Shown: positions 16,046 to 25,800, counted from the first letter of the stretch. The stretch is 64,000 nt of DNA from JAOSJT01 sp035362335 (GCA_035362335.1 DAOSDL010000021.1:1-64000); one strand, 5' to 3'. Program-made: numbers and translations. The notes: generated from the sequence alone by a model not told the origin.

Positions 16046-16308
16046 ATCGCATTGAGTACTCATGCCGGGGGACATGCCAGAGTGGGAGAAATTTCCTCGA
16101 CCGGTCTCCAATACCGGAGTCGTATGTCGTGTAAAAACAAATGGTTGTACCGGCACAGCTTCGGCAACGGGCCATGCATGCGAAGGCGCGTCCGTCTGGC
16201 GTGATTTATGCATCAGCCGGATGGATGTGCACCGTCCGTCGTGGCTGTACGGGATGACGCGAGGGTGTTCGGCATCTTTTTCACGCATGAGAAAATACTG
16301 GAGCACCT

Positions 16309-17436
16309 ATGAAGCGACTGTACTGTGCCATTTTATGCCTGTTATTCACACCGTATCTCACATCCGCTCAGGGATTCGACGAAGCTACAATTGTTGCCGG
16401 GCAGCTTGGACCGTTCGCCACCCCGTATGCCGCGGGAGCATCCCTCAAGGCCACGTATCCGGGACTTTTCAATGATTGGCACAACGCCTCGGGTCATCCG
16501 ATGGAAGTTGTGAATATTAACAACATTTATCCGGGACAAGGGAATGCCCTCCATCTTCAATTGCCGAGCAACGCTGGATATATGATTTTTGGTCCGTTGC
16601 AAGGCGGAAGTTTTCTCTTCACCCTCTTGCGGAGCACCGTGTTCCCTTCGCAGAATCCGAGTCATGGCCAGTGTCATGTGGTTGTTCTGGACGCGAACAT
16701 GACTCAGGTTGGCACAACTCAGACGTTTCAGGCAACGCGCAATGCACCCATTCAGTTTTGCTTTGTTCAAACGGCTGTGCCCGCCGGGGGTTACGTTCGC
16801 TTCGAAGGGCAGACCGGTTCGTACTATGTCGACGACATCGGCGCCGGCGGCGGTCCCACTCCGGTGGAACTCGTGTCCTTCAATGCGCGCTATCTCAACG
16901 AGCAGGTGGAATTGAACTGGCGGACTGCAACGGAACTCAACAACTATGGCTTTGCCATCGAGCGTTCGCGGGACGGTGCATTGTGGGAGGAGATCGATCT
17001 TGTGCCGGGCGCGGGAAATTCCTTCAGTCCGCGCAACTATGTCTACACCGACAAGCTGGAAGGCGACCTGCGCAATGCGACGCGGCTTTCCTATCGTCTG
17101 CGGCAGATTGACCGTGACGGTACCACCGAGTATTCGCGCATCGTGGTGGTGAACACCGGCGCGTTGCCGAGCGGTGTGGAACTGTACGCGGCGTATCCGA
17201 ATCCATTTAATCCCAGCACCACGGTCAGCTTCTCCCTTACCGAAGCGCTACCCGTGACGGTGAAGGTCTACAACATGTTCGGACAGGAAGTGGTGACGTT
17301 GCTGGACAATGCCAACACGGTTGCGGGCTTCCACACCGTGGGCTTCCAGGGCAACAATCTGCCAAGCGGCAGTTACACAGTGACGCTGCAAGCCGGCGCG
17401 ACCGTTCGTCATCAGCGCATTCTTCTGAGCAAATAA
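16309..17436 (+). CDS. T9SS cargo 3: short secreted protein with type A sorting domain
   Basis: A 375-aa exported protein with signal peptide MKRLYCAILCLLFTPYLTSAQ. The first ~180 mature residues are unrelated to cargo 1 and 2 and look like a small carbohydrate-binding or jelly-roll domain (HLQLPSNAGYMIFGPLQGGSF; VRFEGQTGSYYVDDI). From residue ~187 it is nearly the same as cargo 2: PVELVSFNARYLNEQVELNW, LRQIDRDGTTEYS, then YPNPFNPSTTVSFSL ... LPSGSYTVTL ... RILLSK. This is a passenger swap onto a conserved C-terminal cassette. A hairpin and mini 3 follow. Confidence 0.88.
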   Translation: MKRLYCAILCLLFTPYLTSAQGFDEATIVAGQLGPFATPYAAGASLKATYPGLFNDWHNASGHPMEVVNINNIYPGQGNALHLQLPSNAGYMIFGPLQGGSFLFTLLRSTVFPSQNPSHGQCHVVVLDANMTQVGTTQTFQATRNAPIQFCFVQTAVPAGGYVRFEGQTGSYYVDDIGAGGGPTPVELVSFNARYLNEQVELNWRTATELNNYGFAIERSRDGALWEEIDLVPGAGNSFSPRNYVYTDKLEGDLRNATRLSYRLRQIDRDGTTEYSRIVVVNTGALPSGVELYAAYPNPFNPSTTVSFSLTEALPVTVKVYNMFGQEVVTLLDNANTVAGFHTVGFQGNNLPSGSYTVTLQAGATVRHQRILLSK

Positions 17437-17448
17437 TCGTTCAAGCGG

Positions 17449-17475
17449 CCCCACCGGTACCTCGTGCCGGTGGGG
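17449..17475 (+). promoter_or_regulatory. Intercistronic hairpin between cargo 3 and mini 3
   Basis: A 12-bp stem with arms CCCCACCGGTAC (17449-17460) and GTGCCGGTGGGG (17464-17475), one G-U pair and a 3-base loop, starting 13 bases after the cargo 3 stop. The sequence after it (tgcttccactg) is not a U-tract. Confidence 0.72.
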
Positions 17476-17543
17476 TGCTTCCACTGTTACTGCAAGTTCA
17501 TCGGGCCGCCACGGTCGCACTCTCAACCAATCGCTTGAATCCT

Positions 17544-17846
17544 ATGTATACCGAAAGCACTGTACGCGATATCCCTTTCAGCTTTTCGCAGAAATCCTAT
17601 CCTCTCAATCCCAGCGCGCGCGTCGCCTTCACGCTTGCCGAAACGCAGGAAGTGACGCTTCGCGTGTACGATTCCTACGGACGACTCGTGCATACGCTGT
17701 GCGACAACACGTCCATGGAGGCGGGGAATCACGAGATGCATCTCTACGGCGATCTCGTGCCCTCGGGAGGATGCTACGTTCGTCTCATCACACCCAGCGG
17801 TGTCCGGCAGCGTACCTTGGTCCGTGTTGCGGGGGAGGGGTATTGA
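17544..17846 (+). CDS. Mini 3: stand-alone T9SS sorting-domain-like protein, no signal peptide
   Basis: A 100-aa hypothetical protein. It is aligned to mini 2 from its N-terminus (MYTESTVRDIPFSFSQKSYPLNPSA), then TQEVTLRVYDSYGRLVHTLC, HEMHLYGDLVPSGGCYVRL and QRTLVRVAG. The fit to the sorting domain of cargo 3 covers all beta-strand motifs, but the hallmark YPNPFNPST is reduced to YPLNPSA and the terminal lysine is lost. An in-frame GTG at 17475 would lie in the hairpin arm; ATG 17544 is preferred by alignment, although its ribosome site is weak. No signal peptide. A hairpin terminator follows. Confidence 0.75.
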   Translation: MYTESTVRDIPFSFSQKSYPLNPSARVAFTLAETQEVTLRVYDSYGRLVHTLCDNTSMEAGNHEMHLYGDLVPSGGCYVRLITPSGVRQRTLVRVAGEGY

Positions 17847-17895
17847 GAGCGGAGCTTCCACGCTCCAAGTGTTGCTGAGGGATTTCCTGAAGACC

Positions 17896-17928
17896 AGCCC
17901 CGCCTCGTTCGCGGGGCTTCGTCGTTTA
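17896..17928 (+). terminator. Probable terminator after mini 3
   Basis: An 8-bp stem AGCCCCGC/GCGGGGCT (17896-17903 and 17911-17918) with a 7-base loop, followed by tcgtcgttt. It separates mini 3 from the kinase/regulator unit. Confidence 0.65.
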
Positions 17929-18143
17929 TTCCGCCGCATCGTCAACCAGCGTGATCGCCCGTGCGCATGCGGTCGGGCCGCACGCCGGGGAGAAGTCAGC
18001 GCAGCACCCAACTTTTGTTGCGAATAGAGTCTTGCAAGTCGTCATGGGGAAGGCGATATTTCGCGCTGGATGTCCCGTATACAGAACTGATTGAAATCCG
18101 ACACGCGCAACCTCGGAGTGCGAATCCATTCGTGTTACTCTCG

Positions 18144-21100
18144 ATGGTGGAAGGCACACATTTTTCCGTACGCGTGAACGGGTGGTGGTTCGTCGTGCTC
18201 ACCACGCTCGTTTGCTTTCTCGACAGTGCTTCCGCACTGGCGCAATATTCCCGACTCAGAGACTACCCACTGGAAGAAACGTGGCGATGGATTCGCTTCA
18301 CCACCACGGCGGGCCTTCCATCGGATCACATCCTCGATGTCGCGGACGATGGAAATGACATCCCATGGGTGTGCACCACGAAGGGCGTTGCATGGTTTGA
18401 TGGATTTCGCTGGCATCCTGTGGGTGGACTCGATCCTCAGGGATCAATCGAGTACGCGAAATTCCACGGGGTGGTCAACGGCGTGTTCCTGCTCTCGATC
18501 GACAATGCGCCGTATGCCGTGTCACCATCAGGCGTGCGTCGAATCGGTTGCCCGGCGAGCGAAAGTGATATCGTTGTTCAGGGCGATACCGTACTCAGCT
18601 TCCGAAATCACACGATCTATCGATGGCAGCCCGGAGCGGGTGGCGAAACGCCGCTGATCAGCTTCCCCGCTTCCAGAAAGATCAGTCTGTATTGTGCCAC
18701 ACGGAGACATCTCCTTTTTCGCGAGTGGAATACGCTCTGGAGCGTACGAGGGAGTGAGAAGCGGAAGGTCCTGCACAGCTCTGAATCGCTGCTGGGTATC
18801 ACCTCCGTGTATTCGTATCCAGGCGAGATTCTGTTCTATGTCTATCTGCCATGGAAATACGTTGGTATCTGGAGTTACGCGGAAGGACATGGAACTGCGA
18901 AACGTGTGCTTCGGACAAGCGCCAAGCCACTGCAAGGAACCATCGCCGAGGACGGAGACGCCTGTTTCGTGTTCGAAGAACACCTGTACATCAGCAGAAC
19001 GCGTGGACGATGGAGTACGCTTCGCGCGCTCCCCGAACACATCCCCGCCGCCACGTCGCTGCGATACAGACGCAACCGGGATCTGTGGTACGGCACCGAG
19101 CAGGGCCTCTATCTCTGCCGCAGAGGCAGCAGTCCATGTCAGCTTGTACAGTGGCCTCGTGGTGACGCGCGCAATCGGGTGAATGATATTCTGCTCCGCA
19201 AGGAGGATGGAAGCATTTGGCTGGCGACCAGCGGGGGGCTGGTGCATATACCGGTTGCTGGCGCGATGCGCACTTATAGCGCGCTGCTCGGTCGGAAACT
19301 GGGAATCGTGACGGGGATTGAGGAAGATCAGGATGGAACACTCTGGATATGCAGCGGATCCTCCTTCGCGGGATTGTATCGCCGCCATCGCGGTGTATGG
19401 AAAGGTGTACCCGTGGAACGCAACGGCGGAGGGGTATACATTCATCGGATGTTCCACGACCGCCAACGAAGGATGTGGTTTCCAGCGATTCATGCGACCG
19501 ATGCCCGCGACGATTCGGTGCGTGCGGGAGTGTTTCTGCGTACGACCTCGGGTGCGACACTGTGGAGACATTCGGGCGGTCTTCCCGATCAGCGCGTCTA
19601 CGCCGTGCATCAATCTTTGGATTCAACGCTGTGGTTCGGCACCTGGAACGGTATAGCCGCATGGAAAAACGGCAAGTGGCGATATTTCGGGAGAAACAAA
19701 AAACCGTACCCGATGAAGGCGGTATCGCTTACCTCCGATTCCTTAGGACGGGTGTATGCGGGTTTCGGAAAGTATAGAACAGGCCGATTGGGAATCGGCG
19801 TGGTGGATGGGACATCCATGCGATATGTCACCACGGCGGATGGTTTACCGAGCAATGACGTCTGGGAGGTACTGACCGATGATCGTGGACGAATATGGGC
19901 AAGCACACAGGGAGGACTGGCCTGCTTGCATCAAGGCGCCTGGTTGGATTTCTCACTCGGCACGGGACTGCCAACCTGCGGTATCTGGCCCATAGCGGTG
20001 CGCGGAGATTCACTTTTTGTTGGAACCGCCGGCAATGGATTGGCGATACTGCGCATCTCAAAATTGCTGCTTCCGCCACCCAGAATTTCCATTCACGCAC
20101 CGCTGGTACGGGACAGAAAGGCAGTGGTATCGTGGACCGGTCATTCCTGGTGGGGGAGCGTTTCTCCCGAACATCTCCAGACCAGATACCGTACCGATCG
20201 TGCTGCGTGGAGCGCCTGGTCGGTGGAGCATCGCGTTCAATTGACCAATCTCCCCCAGGGTTGGCATGTCCTGCAGGTCCAGGCCAAGGGGTACGAAGGG
20301 AGATTCGATCCGTCGGGGTCCTCGGTCACGTTTCAGATTTTACCACCAATCCATCTCCGCTGGTATGTACTGCTGCCTGCCGTATGTGTGCTCGGTGCGT
20401 TCATACTGCTCGTTGTAGTGTTTCTCAGACGGAGGATTGAATTCCACCGGGCTATACGAAAGAGCGAGGAACGGTATAAAATCATCACGGAACTGATGTC
20501 GGATTATGCATTCCTTTACAGCGTGCGGGCCGATGGCCTATTGATGCTCGAATGGATCACACCTTCCATCGAGCGCATCATTGGATGCTCGTCAGTGGAG
20601 TCAAGGGATCTCGCTCGTTTCGCGCAATTGGTGCACAACGAAGATGTTGCAACGTTCTGGCGTCTGTGGGAGGTGGCACGTGTGGGTATGGATTCGGAAG
20701 CCGTGTACCGCATTCACATCCCGGGTGCGGCGATGCGATGGGTGGAAACCGTCCTCAGTCCGGTGTGCGATGAGACGAACGGACGCGTGGTGCAGATCTA
20801 CGGCGTAACGCGCGATATAACCGACCGGCAGTCGCGCCAGGAGAGGATGAAACGCCTGGCATCGGATTTGGTCAGCACCGAGGAGCGGGAACGCGCGCGC
20901 ATGGCCCGACAGGTACACGATGGACTCGGACAAATCCTCGCGCTCGCCTTCATGAAGTTGCGAAGCATGCATCGCGCTGCCTCGCCTGCTTCCAGCACTG
21001 TGAGCGAGGTGGAACAGTTGCTCGAACACGCCATTCGCGATACCCATACACTGACGTTCGAACTCTGTCCACCCGTGGTGCTTGAAAGCGATCTGGCGCA

Positions 21101-21554
21101 GGCGTTGCGGTGGTTGACAGGAAATTTGCAGGGCATACATCAATGCACGTTGCGGAACAATCTCGATGAGAATTGTATCCGCCTCGCTCCCGACATTCAT
21201 ACGTATGTATTCCGTTCGATGCGCGAACTCATCATCAATGCCATGAAACACGCTGCAGCGGAGCACATCGCCATTACCATCGATCTTGATGATTCCATGC
21301 TGACATTGGAGGTTCTTGACGACGGCGTCGGATTTCCCGCCGCCGTGCTCGACCGTCTGCAGCGAAACGGCCTCTCCGCGATTTCGTCTCAGATGGATTC
21401 CAGTCCTATCGGTTTCGGACTGCCCGACATGAAGGCACGGCTCGGAGATTTCGGCATAACCATGGAGATCGCCTCACACGCAGGGAAGGGATCATCCGTC
21501 ACCCTGCGGATTCCACCAGGTGCATTCACCATTTCGGATGTATCGCTCGGGTGA
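18144..21554 (+). CDS. Beta-propeller sensor histidine kinase (PAS, HisKA_3)
   Basis: A 1136-aa membrane sensor. An N-terminal signal/anchor (WWFVVLTTLVCFLDSASALA) leads into a periplasmic ligand-binding propeller with recurring two-component-propeller units (GLPSDHILDVADD; GIVTGIEEDQDGTLWI; GLPDQRVYAVHQSLDSTLWFGT; GLPSNDVWEVLTDDRGRIWAS), then a Y_Y_Y-like segment. A transmembrane helix lies near residues 740-762, a PAS domain at ~775-890, a HisKA_3 dimerisation domain with H925 (ARQVHDGLGQ), and an ATPase domain (NAMKHA, DDGVGFP, GFGLPDMKARL). Unlike the one-protein hybrid regulators of Bacteroidetes, its output domain is on a separate protein, the next gene. ATG 18144 is chosen for the signal peptide; no strong ribosome site is visible. 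Confidence 0.9.
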   Translation: MVEGTHFSVRVNGWWFVVLTTLVCFLDSASALAQYSRLRDYPLEETWRWIRFTTTAGLPSDHILDVADDGNDIPWVCTTKGVAWFDGFRWHPVGGLDPQGSIEYAKFHGVVNGVFLLSIDNAPYAVSPSGVRRIGCPASESDIVVQGDTVLSFRNHTIYRWQPGAGGETPLISFPASRKISLYCATRRHLLFREWNTLWSVRGSEKRKVLHSSESLLGITSVYSYPGEILFYVYLPWKYVGIWSYAEGHGTAKRVLRTSAKPLQGTIAEDGDACFVFEEHLYISRTRGRWSTLRALPEHIPAATSLRYRRNRDLWYGTEQGLYLCRRGSSPCQLVQWPRGDARNRVNDILLRKEDGSIWLATSGGLVHIPVAGAMRTYSALLGRKLGIVTGIEEDQDGTLWICSGSSFAGLYRRHRGVWKGVPVERNGGGVYIHRMFHDRQRRMWFPAIHATDARDDSVRAGVFLRTTSGATLWRHSGGLPDQRVYAVHQSLDSTLWFGTWNGIAAWKNGKWRYFGRNKKPYPMKAVSLTSDSLGRVYAGFGKYRTGRLGIGVVDGTSMRYVTTADGLPSNDVWEVLTDDRGRIWASTQGGLACLHQGAWLDFSLGTGLPTCGIWPIAVRGDSLFVGTAGNGLAILRISKLLLPPPRISIHAPLVRDRKAVVSWTGHSWWGSVSPEHLQTRYRTDRAAWSAWSVEHRVQLTNLPQGWHVLQVQAKGYEGRFDPSGSSVTFQILPPIHLRWYVLLPAVCVLGAFILLVVVFLRRRIEFHRAIRKSEERYKIITELMSDYAFLYSVRADGLLMLEWITPSIERIIGCSSVESRDLARFAQLVHNEDVATFWRLWEVARVGMDSEAVYRIHIPGAAMRWVETVLSPVCDETNGRVVQIYGVTRDITDRQSRQERMKRLASDLVSTEERERARMARQVHDGLGQILALAFMKLRSMHRAASPASSTVSEVEQLLEHAIRDTHTLTFELCPPVVLESDLAQALRWLTGNLQGIHQCTLRNNLDENCIRLAPDIHTYVFRSMRELIINAMKHAAAEHIAITIDLDDSMLTLEVLDDGVGFPAAVLDRLQRNGLSAISSQMDSSPIGFGLPDMKARLGDFGITMEIASHAGKGSSVTLRIPPGAFTISDVSLG

Positions 21555-21651
21555 TATCATTCGTTTGTATCACGCACAACGCGCCGGACTCATGCGCTCA
21601 TGCGCGCAGTTTTACCATAGCACGAATACGCTGAACAAGGACGAGACACCC

Positions 21652-22299
21652 ATGAATGAGAAAATCCTGCTTGTGGACGACCACACGCTCATACGCGAGG
21701 GACTGCGCAGCATTCTCGAAGTCGAATTCGGGATGAAGGTGATCGGTCAAGCCGCCGATGGACTTCAGGCGGTGAGCAGCGCCGAGGAACTTCGTCCGGA
21801 CATCATCATCATGGATGTGGAATTGCCGCTTCTCAACGGCCGCGAAGCAACGAGGCGGATCAAGCAGCGGAACGACTCCGTACGCATCATCGCATTATCC
21901 ATGCATGGCGATCGCGGTAATGTCATCGGCATGTTTCAATCCGGTGCGGACGCGTATCTGCTCAAGCACTGCGCTGTTGACGAACTCCAGGATGCCATCC
22001 ATGCGGTGCTGTCCGGGCGCCGGTATCTGAGTAACCATCTCACGGACGTGCTTCTCGAATCGTTCGCGACTTCATCCCCCGGTACGCAAGATGCCGTGTA
22101 TCATCAGCTGACAGCGCGTGAGCGGCAGGTGTTGCAGTTGATCGCCGAAGGCAGGAGCACGAAAGAAGCTGCCGCCATACTCGGCTGCGCGATCTCGACA
22201 GTGGAAACGCATCGTCAACACCTCTTCAACAAACTTCAGGTACAATCTGTCGCCGATCTGACCAAAGAAGCGATACGCCTCGGCTTGACTCACCTGTAG
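21652..22299 (+). CDS. NarL/FixJ-family response regulator (REC + LuxR HTH)
   Basis: A 215-aa transcription factor. The receiver (residues 3-120) has DD at 10-11, phospho-acceptor D55 (IIIMDVELP) and the lysine in YLLKH. The C-terminal LuxR/GerE helix-turn-helix contains LTARERQVLQLIAEGRSTKEAA and the recognition helix ISTVETHRQHLFNKL. AAGGA lies upstream of the ATG at 21652. It starts 97 bp after the propeller kinase and is surely its partner, since HisKA_3 kinases normally pair with NarL-type regulators. It sits inside the cargo/mini cluster and is the best local candidate to bind the 58-bp boxes (inference). Confidence 0.92.
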   Translation: MNEKILLVDDHTLIREGLRSILEVEFGMKVIGQAADGLQAVSSAEELRPDIIIMDVELPLLNGREATRRIKQRNDSVRIIALSMHGDRGNVIGMFQSGADAYLLKHCAVDELQDAIHAVLSGRRYLSNHLTDVLLESFATSSPGTQDAVYHQLTARERQVLQLIAEGRSTKEAAAILGCAISTVETHRQHLFNKLQVQSVADLTKEAIRLGLTHL

Positions 22300-22350
22300 A
22301 ACACTGGCCTCGGAGCCGCGGGGAGCGGCGGCATGAAGCAACCATTCGTG

Positions 22351-22381
22351 ACGAGGTATCATGGAATCCATGATACCTCGT
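22351..22381 (+). promoter_or_regulatory. Hairpin upstream of mini 4
   Basis: A perfect 14-bp stem ACGAGGTATCATGG/CCATGATACCTCGT (22351-22364 and 22368-22381) with an AAT loop, 51 bases after the regulator stop. It is the fourth hairpin that precedes a mini gene. Not followed by a U-tract. Confidence 0.72.
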
Positions 22382-22492
22382 GGCGTATTTCGTGAGGCTA
22401 TATCGACATCATGCCGATTGAGCCTGGTTGCTGTACGCGGTACTATATCCAACGAGAAATTCCCACAACGTTACAACTCGTTGCGTGCCGTA

Positions 22493-22783
22493 ATGTCATC
22501 CGAAACAACTCCGTTGAAGGATTTCATCCTTCGATTTTTATATCCGCGGCCGTTCGATCCCATAGGTGTCGAATTGGAATTGCCGGAACCGGCCACGGTG
22601 TGTGCCACGCTGCTGTCGAATGATGCGCGTGTGCTACTGCAGCTGTTGGATAATGTCACACTACCCGCTGGCACGCACGTCCTGGACATTCCACATCAGC
22701 CACCCGAGCGACATCCGCTGTATGTCGAAATCGAGTTTCGTACGGAGCGAGGAGTGTCCAGAATGACACGCGCAGTGCGTTGA
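22493..22783 (+). CDS. Mini 4: divergent stand-alone sorting-domain-like protein
   Basis: A 96-aa hypothetical protein, the most divergent of the four. The pattern is still visible: FLYPRPFDPIGVELELPEPATV corresponds to the YPNPFNPS...FSL region, then a strand with LLSNDARVLLQLLD, LPAGTHVLDI, and a terminal strand GVSRMTRAV. The GCY cysteine motif is absent. ATG 22493 is selected because it gives the same short hydrophilic lead (MSSETTPLKD) as the other minis; the ribosome site is weak and the frame is open further upstream. Here the mini precedes its cargo (22861) rather than following it. No signal peptide. Confidence 0.6.
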   Translation: MSSETTPLKDFILRFLYPRPFDPIGVELELPEPATVCATLLSNDARVLLQLLDNVTLPAGTHVLDIPHQPPERHPLYVEIEFRTERGVSRMTRAVR

Positions 22784-22860
22784 ACCGGCATTGATCCATC
22801 GTGATGAATAGAGCATCAATCACACTGAATAGATCGAATCCCGTGGAAGGAGAGCTTGCC

Positions 22861-25800
22861 ATGAACAGCATGTGTACCACAAACAGCAGAGTCCCGGCGA
22901 TACTCGGGACATGTACCGCGATCATCGTATTCGCATTATCCACACTGTGTTTCGGACAGCAGGGAAATTTGAAGGTCACTATCACGAGCGACAACGCGTA
23001 CATGTTCGGTGTCGGTACCGTCAATGGAATCGATGCGGGTTCATTCTACGGTGGAGTCAGAAATGGCGCGGCTGCGGATATCTACGGTGGTGCAGTCTGG
23101 GATGTACAGCAGCATGGTGGGATGCTGCCGCCGTACGGTGTGCTACCTTCCTACGGAGCGGAGCGCTATACAATCAGCGATGACATTCAGGGGAAATACA
23201 TCTATATCATCGCCTGGAGTGACAATCAATCCTATCAGGGCACGATTGCGCGTTTCGAAGATGTACTCACACAACTCAGCTATCTCACCGGTCCGGGGTC
23301 CGCGTGGGAAGTGTATGCAACCGGTCTGGATTACGACTCGCGATTCGAGACCATGCCAACACTACAGATAATCAATGCTCAGATAGCTCTCGCGAACGCG
23401 AAATCGGGAGTGGCACCGGGGAGCATTGGCTGGGTGAACGAGCTAGGATGCGCGGACGGAGGAAGCGGCTGCCGTGGCAGGCTGTTGTACTGCGAGAGTT
23501 TTACCAACGCGCGCTTCACCGCGTCGCCTGGCCTGCAACAGGCGCTTGGTGATGCGGTGTTCATGTGGTATGGTAATCCCGATTATCCCAACGGTGATTG
23601 CGATATTTCGGTGAGCCCTGCATCCTCATCGGGTGAATTTCTCATATTCCGCCTCGGACCACTGGAGAATGTGCTTTCGGATCCGTGTGAATTGATTGAG
23701 TGCGCCACGAATGCACTCGATATAAGCACGGGACTCGGGTCCGCTCCGGGAGGCATCGACACGCAGTGGGAACTGACCGCTGTGCCGGGCAATGCCTCGA
23801 GTCAGGTTGTGCCACGCCCGGCTTTTATCATCGACAATCATCCGGCTTGGTATCCCTATCAGGGCAGCTCAGCGGCCGAGTGGATATCGGCGAATCAGCA
23901 TGCGGACTGGACGCCGAATAATCCCAACGAACCTTACATTTTCCGCTACCGCTTCTGCGTATGCCGTGATGACAAGGTGGTGCTGAACATGCGATACTGG
24001 GTGGACAATTCGGCCGTGGTCAAGCTCGACGGCACTGTCATCTCCACCACCTCATTGACATCCACAGCCAATTTCCAGCAAGGAAGCTCGGTCAATTATT
24101 CTTTCCCGGTCCTTGCCGGAGAGGAGCATCTGCTCACAATCGAGGTGAAAAACCAGACTGGTGTTGCCATGGGTCTGATGGTTGAAGGCACTCTGGCCGG
24201 CACGACACCGGGTACGCAAGCATTCATAAAACACTCTTGCTGCAATCCCTCTTCTTCCATCATCGGAAGAAAAATGCATGACGTCGGTTGCGACGGAATC
24301 CAGGCATCCACCATCGCCATCGGTATTGCCGGGTGGGAGATCACACTCAACGGACCAGGAGGAACACAGACGACCACAACCGATGCGCTGGGGTATTACT
24401 TCTTTGGTGATTTGCCGCCAGGGCAGTACACGGTGACGGAAACGCCCCAAGCCACATTCACCGCATCGAATCCCGCCAGTGGAAGCCATACGGTCACCAT
24501 CAGCGAGAATCAAGTGGTGCAACTGGATTTTCTCAACTGTGCCGACATGCGCCAATACGGTTCGATTTGCGGCGTGAAGATCAACGACCTTAATGGTGAT
24601 GGACAACGTGGAGGACCTGGGGAATCCGGACTTGGTGGGTGGGTTATCACCGGTAATGGTGGTTTATACAATATCACCAACAATGATGGCTCGTTCTGCT
24701 GGACACTCCTGCCTCCAGGAACCTACACCATCTGTGAGCAGCAGCAGGAGGGATGGAGTGCGACAGGTCCATTATGTCATACTGTTACACTCGCGGCCGG
24801 ACAAACGGAATTTGTGGAATTTTTCAATCAACCAGCGACGCAGGGATGCATCGAAGTGATACCACTGGAATACGACAGTTCCGGCGTGTCGCCGGGCGGA
24901 CAACCCATGCATCCAATCAGTATCGCGGTGACAAATCCCAACGCTACGCCCACTCTGGTCTGGTTCGAATCGTTTCAGGGAAGCGTCACGCCGACGACGA
25001 TCGTCGTGGGACCGGGCAGCAGTTTCGAGAGCATCAGCTTTATCGATACTCCACCCTACAACAGCGACGTTTGCATTCGCTACGGTGTGTTTGTCAACGG
25101 GCAACGGCAGGTATGCGACAGTATATGCTTCAACACGAAACCGGATTGTGTAGATGTCACACAGTTCGTTGCGGATATGACAGGTGTCGACCCGAACACA
25201 GGCAACAACCTGTACAACGTGTCGATGACAGTCAATAATCCCAGCTCCATGTACGTTGTCATGTGGCTCGAGTCGCAAAGCGGAACAACCACGCCTGACA
25301 ACGTGCTGGTGGCACCAGGTTCCAGTATACATGCGGTACAATTCCAGCAAACGAGCACGCAGCCGGGACAAGCGTGTCTGTATTACGGTGTCTACATTTC
25401 TGGCTCGCTGGTGCTTTGCGACAGTCTCTGCTTCGGATTGAACGACCCCTGCGACGACCCCGAATGCGAGACGAACGCACTGAATATCGCGACAGGATTG
25501 AACGCCATGCCGGGTGATCTCGACGGACAGTGGGAACTGATCGCCGTGCCGGACAACGCAGCGAGTCAATCGGTGCCGCGCTCTGCTTTCGTGATCGACA
25601 ATCATCCCGCCTGGTATCCCTATCAAGGAAGCAGCAGTGCGCAGTGGATATCCGCCAATCAACATCCGGATTGGACGCCGAACAATCCCACGACACCGTA
25701 CGTGTTCCGGTATCGATTCTGTGTGTGCAGGAACGACCGCGTCACGTTGAGCATGCGATACTGGGTGGATAATTCGGCCGTGGTCCGATTGAACGGTGTG

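Larger units (their letters stand above)
15647..16308 (+). other. Intergenic region: terminator, regulatory box and leader
   Basis: The 662 bp between mini 2 and cargo 3 hold the strong terminator (15746-15781), about 200 bp with no visible feature, the 58-bp box (15988-16045), and a leader of about 263 nt before the cargo 3 ATG. Short open frames cross the leader but have neither a ribosome site nor recognisable products. Confidence 0.5.

Noticed and set aside
17847..18143. A fourth box before the propeller kinase
   Set aside because: No ATGCAAT half-sites in the expected arrangement.
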